Shown here one piece after another: positions 12,759 through 24,275 of a stretch of DNA of 64,000 nucleotides. Origin of the DNA: Notospermus geniculatus (lineage: Eukaryota; Nemertea; Pilidiophora; Heteronemertea; Lineidae); contig NMRB01000641.1 in assembly GCA_002633025.1 (NCBI GenBank), positions 156,912 to 220,911 of the forward strand, written 5' to 3'. Under the pieces are notes generated by a model that saw only the letters and a list, made by a program, of their open reading frames with translations, had not been told where the DNA came from and did no database searches. Each line of letters begins with the position of its first letter. The stretch's first letter is position 1. Position numbers and translations under genes: made by a program.

Positions 12759-13300
12759 TGACCTTGACCTCTGACCTTGAGAAGTATTGCGTAACTGGAA
12801 CATGGATCCTTGATTAAACCTATAGGGAATGGTTACGGCAGGCTTCTAATTAGTTTTCCCCAGAAATTTTCAGTAGATTTGCAATTTAAAACTGTTTGAC
12901 CTTGACCTTGACCTTGACCTCTGTCCTTAAAGGTCATTGCGTAATATGAAAGGTCATCCTTGATAACCTAGGTGCAGATGACGGTTTTCGGCTTCCGCCA
13001 TCACAAGGTTTTGACTTATCTCATGTGAGGGTTGATGGTGACCTTGACCTCTGACCTTGAGAAGTATTGCGTAACTGGAACAGGCATCTGTGATTAAACT
13101 GATAGGGGATGGTTAATCCAGGCTTCTAATTAGTTTTCTCCTGAAATTCCTAGCAGATTTGCACTTTAGACCTGTTTGACCTTGACCTTGACCTCTGACC
13201 TTCAAGGTCATTGCGTAATCTGAAAGCTCATCCTTGATAACCTAGGTATAGGTGAAGGTTTTATACTTCTACCATCACCAGATTCTGACTTATCTCATGT
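12759..13300. repeat. Two 280-bp tandem units rich in TGACCT half-sites
   Basis: Units begin at 12759 and 13039 with TGACCTTGACCTCTGACCTT and share most of their length. Within each unit a half-unit repeats the TGACCT array followed by ATTGCGTAA. The array is in an intron or the 5' flank of IK on the minus strand. Its direct TGACCT spacing resembles nuclear-receptor half-sites, but it may simply be a satellite-like repeat. Confidence 0.8.
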
Positions 13301-14368
13301 TATCAAATTTGAATATCAAATCTCGCCATGATATCAGCAAATATCATGTGACCGATCTGGTGCAAAGTGAAAATTTCAGTTGCAGTAACGTCCGTGGATG
13401 AGCTATGATGTTGTGATACCAGTTTCAAGTCGCTTACTGTGGCAGATCTCCTGATATGTCAAAATATCAAATTTGATATATCAATATCATTATGATGCTG
13501 ACCCTGGAGAATGAATTTGTTGACGCCAATATCTTGCCAAGGGTCATAAACATAGGGAAGGAACTTGTTACCAGTGCTTTACCTGGCCTCGGAGANCCCT
13601 CCTGGAAAGAAAATCAGACAGTGAGACATAGATAAACGTCGCAAAAGCAGCAAGGAATGAATGTAATTTTGTTGCGTTTGTCATTATCCACGAACAGACT
13701 CAGACGACATGTTTCTATCAAATTTGCTGGTCACCTTTCAACTCGGCGAAAGACTCGAGAGAGAAAATGGAGAGCGCACGCCGGTAGGCCTACATGTAGG
13801 CCAGCTAGGACTTTAGGCCCGATCGAGCACAATCGCCAACTCCATAGGCCTAGCCATATTCTAATCCCTCGTTGAACAATAGGACTTTGATTCCTGTCAC
13901 ACCGGTGCGGTGAAGTCAGCCAGACCACAGACACTCGTCACTCACTGGACACTGCACTGCACTGCACATGTGCAGCAGCTGTGCAGAGAACCTGCTTTTT
14001 ATTGCTCCGGTTTTCAACTCGTAGGCCTTTATAAGGCTAATATCAATCTAGGCCTAGTTATCAACTTACGCTCAGGCATATTAACTGCAATATCTATGAG
14101 TAAATACAATCAGATCCCTATTCTTTATCGAGGAAATGGACAAATACATGAAATAGAAGACAAATTTTGCACCACCAATCACGGAAAGTTAGTTTTTTCT
14201 TTCCCTTACAGGTGGCGAGTTCGGTATCCGGTCGTTTCATCACACGGCCTTTTCGTTACAGTCGTTTCGCTCCACGGGATTGGTCGTTTCGTTACCGAGT
14301 AAAGAACTTGCGCTTGCGCAATAACGCGTTCCGGTCAAAACTCGAGTAAAACCGAACCCAAGCTCCAA

Positions 14369-14584
14369 TGCGCATGCGCAAAAATAACACACAAGTGCGC
14401 ATGCGCAGTAATAGAATAAAATAGGCTATTCTTAGCCTATTAGGCTATTTTTAGCCTATTTTTGAAATAGCCTATTAATAAAATAGGCTATTTTTTGCCT
14501 ATCTACTCGAGTAAGAAACGGAACTAAGCCGTGGTAACTCGAGAATGCGCGTGCGCAAAAGTATTAGTCGAGTGCGCATGCGCC
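14369..14584. promoter_or_regulatory. Cluster of four GCGCATGCGC-type palindromes
   Basis: TGCGCATGCGCA occurs at 14369-14380 and 14396-14407, TGCGCGTGCGCA at 14546-14557 and TGCGCATGCGCC at 14573-14584. These fit the NRF-1 consensus (YGCGCAYGCGCR). They lie between the divergent IK (minus) and lipoxygenase (plus) genes, about 250-470 bp upstream of the lipoxygenase ATG. Confidence 0.5.
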
Positions 14585-14790
14585 CGCCAAGGAAGTCGAG
14601 TTCCGGCTTAGTAATTCGCGTCGCGCATGTGCAGATGTCAAAATCAAATGGGAACTCGAATTATGAAACGAACTCGACCAGATACCGAGTTCACGGGCGA
14701 TATGGAATTCAGTTTGGAGTTTACGAAGACCGATGCAACAACGATATTCCAGGAAAACAAACTTTGTGAAAAATAGCACGAAAAGCACCT

Positions 14791-14797
14791 TATAAAA
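14791..14797 (+). promoter_or_regulatory. TATA box of lipoxygenase copy 2
   Basis: TATAAAA lies 39 bp before the ATG at 14836, in the same context as in copy 1. An in-frame TAG just upstream of the ATG supports that start. Confidence 0.45.
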
Positions 14798-14835
14798 CCA
14801 CTGTTAGCGCTTAACACAGACTTTGATAGCTAGCC

Positions 14836-17800
14836 ATGGGTGGTGCCCTGTCTTGTACTAACACTTCTGGTGCAGAATACGTTGTATACGTAAGAACTGG
14901 TGACAAAAGGCACGCTGGAACCGATGCAAACGTGAAGATCCAATTTCATGATGTGGAGAAAAACTCCACAGAAATCAGGGACCTTGATGTGCGGTTTAGG
15001 AATGATTTTGAGAGAGGTGCAACTGATGTATTCTCCCTTCGCCACCTGAATAGGATTGGGCCACTCCAGGCAGTTGAATTCTGGCGCGATAATGCTGGTG
15101 TGTCACCCAACTGGTATGTGGAGAAGATAGTGGTTGAGGACCGAAAAAGGAACCGTGTTTATTTCTTCCCCATTCACCGATGGATCAAAGAGGATCGTCA
15201 TTACATCATTCAACACTACGACACAGTTCTACCCCAGGATGATGAAAATGCTGAACAAAGGCAATTTGAGTTGAAAGAGAAACAAGTTCTATATCAGTAC
15301 AAGCAGAATTTTCCAGGAGCACCAGTGCAGGTAGGTACAATCGGTAACTGGTGATTTCGGCCCACGGTGATTTAGGCCCGGTGATTTAGGCCCCAGTTCA
15401 GTTCGTGCCAAATTACCATTCGGCCCTGTGTCAATTAGTTTTGCTGGTTACTATTATTAGGCTACGTTGTAGAATAAGAATTAAAATTTATTTATTAATA
15501 AGACAAACATGTATTTGTTTTAGTTTGGTAGATAACGATATGAACATATCATGGAAGACATACATTTTTGCCATGAGCGATGCGTAACTTGTCTGAATTA
15601 CATTTTATGATGATCAGATGATGAGATAGGGCCTAGACCTAATCAAAATTGTATTTTTTTCAAGGGGGACAAAGGCCTGGGCATAAGTAGGCCCCCTACC
15701 GGTAGTATTATGCCTGATGGTGAATTTATGGTTGGGCCGAAATCACCGTGGGCCGAAATCACATGAAATCGTACAATCTGGGGGTATGTATTAGGCCTAG
15801 GCCTACTGACCACCATTTAATATGTAAATATCAGTGATATAGGCCTAAGTGATTCATGCACTATGGGGGAAACCCCCAAACCCCCTTGTTGGGCCATTTA
15901 TTATTGTAATGTATGTAGAGCCAGAGGTATATTTCGTTCATTGTCTTCTTCAGATTAAAGAGCTACCAGATGACGAATACTTTTCTGATGATCACAAGGT
16001 AACACAAATTTTGTTGTCTTCTGGCTTCTGCTGTAAATCATTCCGATCAGTTTCAGAATTGAAAGAAACAAAGTACAATATTGTGAAGGGATAGAGAAGG
16101 ACTGGGTGCAAGTTACATGTACTCTAACTTGCAGTTGGCATCACGTGGAGAGTCCGGTTTACTAGTTGGCTGACCAGAGATAAATGAACATGAAACCTGC
16201 ATCTGTGATTTTAAGATTCTTTCTAATTTTCTACACCTAAATGATGTTTCTGGTGACAAAATTTGCTGTAATTGACATACATGTATCTGCTATATTAGAA
16301 GCTACCTACTCTTTTCAATGAATCTGTGACTTGTCTTCTGCAGGAGCAACTTTGGGTATGTGAAATATAGAGCTATTGGTTAGAATAACTGTCATGACTG
16401 TAACTTGCTTTTTAACATGGCTTCATCTCAGGATTCTCATTACTCAAAATGAGGTAACAGATCATCAGTGTTGTAAAAACTGTTGTCTTAACTGTCGACA
16501 TGGCTTCACTGGTTGACTGCCATTATCAAGTAAATTTGTGTAGTGACTGGGGAAACTCTTATCGTTAAAATATCTTGCATGATTCACAGCCACTTCATTG
16601 TTTTTGTTGAAGATCTCATGTTCTACTCATTGACAAGCTACGCCATCATAGGCCTACTCTTGGAAAGTTTTGTAATGTTCCCTGAAAGTCACCCTTAGTC
16701 TTTGCCTTTGCAGTCAACTTGTGAATGCCTGTACAAGCTTTGTTAGTGAAGAAGATGAAGATGAATGTCTTACTGCCCTTAGTGAGGCAGCCAAATGGAT
16801 GTTGTATTCTGCTGTGTCTATTTTAGTGCTTAACCTTGTATCTGTTGTAGCTAACTAACAGTGAAATTCTGATTACATTCTTGCATAAATATATCATATG
16901 TATGTGATATAAATGCATAAATATATCATATGTATGTGATATATTTATGATTCTTGCCTTTAGGGCAGATTAGTACCATTGATGCTGAACAAATGTGTTG
17001 GTCTTTCATTTACAGCACGGGGACCAATCCCATCCTCGTCACTTTGGTAACTCCTCATATCAGACTCGGAAAGAGGACATTCCTCCCGTATGTCATACAC
17101 AGTGTTTTGTTGTATTGGGTGATCTGTTTTAATGCTTCTATTGCTTTAGTTCTTTTTGGTGTTGGCCTTGCACTCCATTCTCACTGGAGTTTTTATTGAA
17201 GGTATCAAATTTGTCCTCAATTTCTCCTGATTTTATTGGGTTTAATGCTACTAAGTGGGCGAGGTGCTTTGAAGTTATTGATTTTTGCTTATTTTACTGT
17301 TAGTGTTACTGTGCCAGGTGAGTGGTCGATTTCAAAGTTTACTATGTGAGCAGTAGTAGTATTGAACCAGGTCATGAACCAAACGTGTCAGCTCTTTGTG
17401 TTGTGTTGATTTATAAACACTTGACATACTAGGGTTTCACTGAATACAGTTCATATCACTCTATAAATTAGTTACATACCATACTTGAAGATATTATTGA
17501 TTTTACACCTCTTCCTTCTGAGCACATCAATTACATTCCTCTTTAAGATAAGAAAAAAAATGCTGGTACACAGTTTCTTTCATCTATTTCGCGTGCCCCC
17601 TTCACAGACGGTGAATCTATGGCTACTAGTATTATAAGAAATGCGCGTGAGTGCACTGTATCTTGACTGTTGTCATCTTGTTATTGTCAGTGGGATCTTG
17701 GCAAGCAGAAGATAAAGCTGATAACAGAGAAGAATCTGATTGAGTTGTCATCGGTAGGAGAGAGATGGGCGACACTGGATGACCTGCACAATCTCTATAA

Positions 17801-20800
17801 GAAGTATAAGGAATTAGATAAACCAGCTGTAAGTTTGTGATATTGATAGGCCTCAAATCAAGCCAGTTGATACTGACAGGCTGGAAAAACAGACATACTT
17901 TGATCAAAGGTCTAATAAGTCAGATTTTATAGTGTCATTGATATGTTAGAAATCGAATCCATTATGACATTTCATTTCATGTCTTTCTTTGCCTTCTTCT
18001 AGGGAATCCACCTGTGGAGCAATGACACCCGATTTGGAGCTCAACGGCTGTGTGGAACTAACCCACTTCTGATCCAACTTGTGAAAGAGATACCAGCGAA
18101 GTGAGTTGAAGTCATTGTTGTCACTGAACATTGTTGTATCTCCACGTAAATGGTTCGTTTTGGCTCAAATTCGGTGCTAATCCTCGCCAACCACCTGGGG
18201 ACGTAGTCTTGGAGGTCAAATTGCCATTGCTTCATGTAGAGAGTTCTTCTGCATCTTTTGTTTAGACCCCAGGTGACCATTTTGCCATCTGTTCTTTGAA
18301 TGACACGATCATCTGTTTCCTTTTGTAGCTTTGATGTGTCGGCAGAGACATTGAAACCATTCCTTGAAGGGTGGTCTCTTGAAAACATCATCGAATCACG
18401 ACGTCTCTTCATAGTTGACCTGAAGATTCTGGAGGGGATTTCACACAGGAGTGACACTGTGGTCAGTGGACAGTTTTTGCTGTCTTTATAGGGGTTATGA
18501 CGGTCCAGTCCCTCTTAGCAGGTTAACCCCTTTGAAGGTTACAATTGGCTCTGCATGTCAAACAGCCCAGTCATGATATTTACGATCGTCTCATAAAGTG
18601 CAATGATCTTGATCGACTGTTGCACCACCATAGAATGTTGAAAGATGACCCTTTCTCAAGAAATTAATCTTTTGCACTTTACAGAATCATTTAGGGAACA
18701 TACCGGTAGACTCTTTATATAAGAAGCACTTGTGTACTTGCACACTCTTGCTTTCAGTTTAATGGTAAATCAATAAATTCCATGGACCCTTGAGATGTGG
18801 GTCATATTGATGATGGTCCTGTGTTGTTAGTACCTATGTGTCATTTAATATTATGCGGTCAACTATGACGTCATTGAAATATGAATGATCGTGCGTAAAT
18901 AGTGATATTTGGTTGTTTGGAAAATGGGGCCATATCATGCATATCAATCACGTTCGGATATGTACACACCTGAGGAATGTGTAGGCCTGTACATGTATGT
19001 GTTGATCATGAAATATGAAGAGTATTAAGAACAAACGAAAGTCAAGTATGACTAAAATTGTATGTGTAGAACTGCATCAGAAAACATTCATTTCCACCAC
19101 TTTATTTGTTCAACAGCCCAGTCGCAGGGTACTGATGGGCGTCTCGTTTACATGGGCCATTGAACCATCTTTTTTTGAAGATGGGGATTTGGGCTTGTGG
19201 TTAAGGCGTGCTGCCCCTTAGTGCTGGCAATTGATGTCTTATGCGAGGGTCCGTGGGTTCGAATCTGGTAGGACGTGATGACTTTCACCTTAGAAACCTG
19301 TTTCTATTTCATATACTTTATTTGTTCAAAATGTTGAATCCAATAACACTTTCACTTCCAGCTATGTGCTCCCTTAGCTCTTTTCTTTCTCACAATGGAG
19401 AAAACTCTACGGCCGATTGCAATACAGCTCTTCCAGGAGAAAGGCCCTGATAATCCAGTAAGTTGAAAAAAGATATTTTGCAATATACACTGACATGTAA
19501 AGTAATGTAGAAGGAAACTGCTAAGCAGAGGTACTGCTGGATTGAGATGCCAATAACACGTTTTCAATCATACTTGAAAAGACATTTGAACTTTGATCAT
19601 CTACATGTATCATGACCAGTTTGAATGTTGTCCATGAAATATTCTAATATCTAGGTGTTTACCCCGAATGATCCACCGTACACGTGGTTACTGGCAAAGA
19701 TGTGGTACAACAATGCAGATGCTGTCTATCACCAGGCGCTCACACACTTAGGTTTGTATTATATCAAATTCTGCTGTCTGCCGTGGAAAATTTCATCGGT
19801 CTCTATTGTAAAATTCTTATGTCTCGTGGACTAGAGTACATCCCAAGTTTCCGACCATGTTGTCTGCCTTCACATCTTCAGATCTTTGTCAGTGAGCTTG
19901 GTCATCACCAGAAGTACCCAGAATGAAACAATCCAACATGGCCGCCATTGGGGCCATGTTGGAATGTTCCCTCATTGCCCTTTGCCTCTGAGACGACAAT
20001 GGTATCTGTGATGATCACAATTCGTGCAATATATTCGGCAGGTTTCACACATTTGATGATGGAGGGCATCAGTATTTGCACTCACAGGAACGTATCTCCG
20101 TCCCACCCAGTCTTCAAACTGCTGGCTCCACATTTCCTCTACCTTTTAGCCATCAATTCGTAAGTATTGGAGTTTCATTTTCATGCCGCTAATGATACTG
20201 AAAAATCTGAGTTCTGTACATCATATTTGATTACTTCCCAATATGTGCATCCACTTTTTGTTTACACTTCAGGAGAGGTCTGGAGACATTGCTGAGCCGA
20301 GATGGTTGGGTTGATAAGACCATGACAGTGGGAAGACATGGGATGTTACAGTTGATAGCCAAAGGGTAAGTTCTTTGTTGCCATCAATAGTCAAAATCTA
20401 GAAATCGGCCCACTCATAGAGTAAATATGCATGTAGACATCTGCTCAAGTTATGATGATTATTGCATTTTCCAGGTGTAGTACGTGGAGAATGGATGTCC
20501 ACGGGGATTTTTATAAAGAGTTGGAGAGCAGGGGAGTAAGTACTGGCAAAATGGTTGGTGAAGAAAAGTTCATATTTGTTGATCCTCAGATTTCTTGTAG
20601 AAGTTGTCATCACGAATGGATGTAAACTGCTTTTATAAAGGAACAAGCATGATGCACATGATAATATGTGTCCTATATTTCAGGTGCACAACCCAGCAGT
20701 ATTAACCAACTACCACTACCGAGACGATGCCAGTCTGCTTCATTCAGCCATAACAAACTACGTCAGAAAGATGGTCAAACTCTACTATGGTAAGTTAAAG

Positions 20801-22220
20801 GCAATTTCCGTGAATAGTAGATTGCTTCTTCAATTGTAAAACTCACGAATTGTTTTATGGTAACCCGGTGAATAACATTTTCTCATATGATGCGAATATT
20901 TTTAGATATCCCTGAAAAAATCTTGGCGGACACCGAACTGCAGGCCTGGGGTGCAGAACTGGTCAGAAGTAAAACAGATGGCGGAGTCGGACTGAAAGTA
21001 AGGTCAACTTTGAAGACTTCATCCGAAGTAATCAGTGGTTAGTGCTCACTCCCTACATCACCAAGCTGGCACATTACCCTGATTTACTTGTATTTATTCA
21101 CAAGCCTTCATTTTTCTACAGGGTGTCCCTGGGAATGGCGTGTTCCGTAAGCCGGAAGAGCTAATTCAAGCATTCACGAGTATCATCTTCACATGTAGTG
21201 TCGCCCACGCTGCTGCAAACTTCTCACAGTATGATGAGTACGCATTCCAGCCAAATTACCCAGCATTCCTGTACGGTGAACCCCCGAAGACAAAGGTGGG
21301 TACGGTAATGAGAGCCGTGAGATGAGAATGTCAGATGCGAACAGACAGATCAAGTCTCATTACAGCCTGTGAAAATTTGATCAAATTGACTTCTGCTCAA
21401 TCATATCTGGAAAAAAATGGGGAAAATGACCAGAATTGGGCTGGATCCATGTGCCAGTGATCAGCCAACCAAGTGATTGGTTATGCTAAGAGTTTTGTCA
21501 GTTTTCAGAACTTTGCTTGTATCTTGATTCATTCATTTACCTCGAGCATATATGACGAGGCACTGTTGCTGTACATGTATACTGTCTGTCTCTTTATCTA
21601 GGCCCCGAAACTTGAAGAGGACATTGTCAAGATCCTACCTGACAAGTCGCACACATTAGACATCATGATAGTGACAAAACTGTTGAGTACACGGGGCACC
21701 AAACCGTTAGGTGACTTTGAAGTCATGTACATACATGAACCAAAAGCACTAAGGATAGTGGAAGAGTGAGTATTTTTTATGGTCGCTTTGTTGGATATCT
21801 GCACAGTTGCAATTACATGAACCATCGGGAACTTGGCGATCAGGGCCGAGCACACAGAAAGTCTGATAGTGCTATCGGCAGTTGGTTATAATGCATTTTC
21901 CCATAACTTAACCGCCGATAGGAACCAAAAGCACTATCGCACTTTCTGTGCGACCGGCCCAGGTGATGACAACTTTGGTCAAATTTCAAAATAGCAAAAC
22001 CAACCGACAACAAAGTATCGAGTAGAAACCGCACCCTGAGGCAGTCATGTAGGCTCTTGCTCCCTTAGAATCCACAGCAATCATCCCCATCTTTTTGATT
22101 TTCAGATTCAAAGAGGAGTTGAATAAAGCTAGCCAAACGATAAAACAAAGGAACGAAACCCGCAATTTCAAGTATTGGATTCTTGATCCGAGTATTGTCC
22201 CGAATTCTATTAGCATATGA
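14836..22220 (+). CDS. PLAT-domain lipoxygenase, complete (copy 2)
   Basis: Animal lipoxygenases add oxygen to polyunsaturated fatty acids through a non-haem iron, making hydroperoxides that feed lipid mediators. Exons: 14836-15330, 15954-15998, 17016-17087, 17691-17828, 18003-18100, 18329-18461, 19362-19457, 19655-19751, 20042-20159, 20273-20365, 20475-20535, 20684-20789, 20906-20997, 21122-21295, 21602-21765, 22106-22220. They sum to 2097 bp, 698 codons plus stop, with all phases matching. Residues 1-165 carry the PLAT (C2-like, membrane-binding) domain. The expected iron ligands are visible: H385 and H390 (HQALTH), H577 and N581 (HAAAN), and the C-terminal isoleucine 698 (PNSISI). The architecture is like 5-lipoxygenase; regiospecificity cannot be read from sequence. 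The N-terminus MGGALSC fits an acylation signal. No catalase-like allene oxide synthase domain precedes it. Confidence 0.93.
15343..15770. mobile_element. 428-bp TIR element, present only in copy 2
   Basis: Both ends carry GGTGATTTCGGCCCAC-type inverted repeats (the right end is the reverse complement). It is flanked by an exact 8-bp duplication GTACAATC at 15335-15342 and 15771-15778; copy 1 has GTACAATC once (734-741). It inserted a few bases after the splice donor of the PLAT exon. An 8-bp target site is typical of hAT-like elements, but the ends do not let me assign a family. No transposase ORF is seen. Confidence 0.85.
19185..19276 (+). repeat. tRNA-like sequence, second copy
   Basis: This is the counterpart of 4185-4276 at the same intronic position, with A-box-like TGGTTAAGGCG and B-box-like GGGTTCGAATC. 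It was present before the segment was duplicated or before the haplotypes split. Confidence 0.45.
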
Positions 22221-24275
22221 GCATTTCTCAAAACCTCAGGGCCATAATGGAAGCTGTTTGCATCATGTCCAAAAATTTACAGTTGGCCCGGAAACTACTC
22301 TGAAACTACTGCTACAGCTGCTTGAAAGGGGCTGTTCGTTCTTTTTCGTCACTTGAGGAATCCGAGTTGTGATCCTTGGCAAAAGATTCCTCAATTGACG
22401 AAAACGAACAGCCCCTTTACATTCATCAATTATTGAGACTTCAGTCAGTGGCACAAAATGTTTTTGACGATGCCACCGAATGATATTGAGTCATCAAAAT
22501 TTGTTTTATGTGTGGATCATTGTTTACATATCAGACATCCTGTCCATGTTTGTATTATATTGTATTTGTTATAATCAAAGAGTGAGTCACATACCATGGT
22601 TATGGTCACTGGCTTCCTTTATACTGCGTATACTGTTCTTACTGTAGCCCACCTTAGTATGTACATTATATAAATGTATCCAACATTACTACTGTTAGGG
22701 TGGGTACTGTTTAGTGTATAATATACCGGTATAGTGCAGATGTATACATAGAAATGGTGTTTTTACAACTGCATTTTGTATGATTGCAATAGAAAAAGGA
22801 TACATAGTTTTCATGGCATTTCTCATTCATGAGTTCATTGTGCCATAATGTAATGGTAGTGCTTCGTGTGTAGAAAAGAATATTTATCACAATACATATC
22901 ATTTTAGTATAAGTAACTGTAGAGATCGCTGTGTACACGTACTGGTACATGAACCGGTATGCCAAGCCTGGGATAAAAGAGATTTCATGGATCCCAGATG
23001 TCATTTGCTATCTAGATAAAAATATTCATGATATTATTTGAGCTGAAGAGTTGGTACGACTCTTAAACTGTGATATCTTGTTTCTGTTTCAACGCGAATA
23101 TATATTTGTCTGCGGTCTCCATTTTGTCACATTGCTTGATATCCATCCAATATAGCTATTTCCAGGCCTTGTATTACCGGCATTCCATGATAGCAGTTTG
23201 TGCTTGTATTGATGTGCCCATGGTGGATGCAATTTGACTTGACCTCCTGTTGCTTCAAGCACTGTCCATTCTTCAAGTCCATGATGTTTCTGACTTCTCA
23301 AGTATATGTACCTTTTTGATACTTTTGCACATTTACGTAAAAATCTTTTAGTAATATTAGGCAGCATTGTTCATCAAGTTGATCCGAATAACTATTGACA
23401 AAAACCTTCTTACCCTGCTCAACTGTTCAGGAGGTATTTATCATGTTTATCATTATGCAACATTTCATGATACTGTGGGCCAAACTCCCACTATATCCAT
23501 ATTCATTGAAGATGTCATATTTTGCACTTTTGTGCGAGGATATTGAAAACCTGTGGAAAATATGCAAGCCGCTCTGGCAAAACCAGCCGCTTGTCGCTCT
23601 TACCTTGGCAGGTTGAGACCAAATGTTTGTTAGTTTCAATATTTGTCTGCCTATTATGAAATCTGACAGAATCTGTTTCTTCCATTCTTTCCTGGTGTCA
23701 TTTTGGTTCGTTCTGGCTCAACTTCTCGGCAACAAGTGTCTGGTTTTGCCAGAGCGGCTCACATATACATATATGCTATTTTAAGAAAGATGTATTCAGT
23801 CTTATGCTGAAATTCAAATGAAAATAAAGGTAACAATATAACAAAATACATTTTTCTTTCACTTGGCCGATGGTGTATATGCACATCTTTGAAACAGAGC
23901 TTATTTTCCTTAACAGGCTGATGTTAATTGCTGTCTCGGTTTCCTCCCATTGGTCACTGGTGTTTAGTTGCATTCAGAAACAACCATCCTAAGGCAATAG
24001 TGGTTGTGGCACTCATTTCTGCATCAACGCACACATCGAGTCTACTACCGGGTACATGAATGTGCAGTGGTGAAGGGAGCAAAGTGCTAACAACAGGGAT
24101 AACCTCTGGATGAAAAACAAAAGAATACTGGTTTCTTGTTTCATTCTTTTATTAACACATAAAAAAATTCAATGCACCAGGCACTGTTTACAGTTTAGCC
24201 ATCTACCCGGTACATGTCAAGAGTTTGCAGAGTTCCAGCTCTGTAATAATGTCTTTTTCCAACGTTAAAGTGACG
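22221..24275. other. 3' region of lipoxygenase copy 2 and of the convergent gene
   Basis: No coding exon is visible. The fold-back element (22325-22417) lies near the left. AATAAA on the plus strand near 23823 may end lipoxygenase transcripts. TTTATT near 24149-24154 reads AATAAA on the minus strand and is placed to end the gene at 24276-26547. Confidence 0.5.
22325..22417. repeat. Fold-back element, second copy
   Basis: This is the same hairpin as 6771-6860, here with the GGGGCTGTTCG arm intact. It lies just over 100 bp after the lipoxygenase stop codon. Confidence 0.7.

Larger units (their letters stand above)
12641..14835. other. IK upstream / lipoxygenase promoter region
   Basis: The stretch holds a two-unit tandem repeat (12759-13300), a single unknown base at 13593 that probably marks a join, clustered GCGCATGCGC palindromes (14369-14584), and an A/T-rich run of AATAGGCTATT-type inverted repeats (14421-14502). 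A possible 19-base IK exon (13587-13605, with the N inside) has splice-like borders and a compatible phase, but I do not trust it. No other coding exon is seen. Confidence 0.5.

Noticed and set aside
14836-22220. Allene oxide synthase-lipoxygenase fusion
   Set aside because: The protein starts directly with the PLAT domain; no catalase-like haem domain is encoded upstream within the visible gene.
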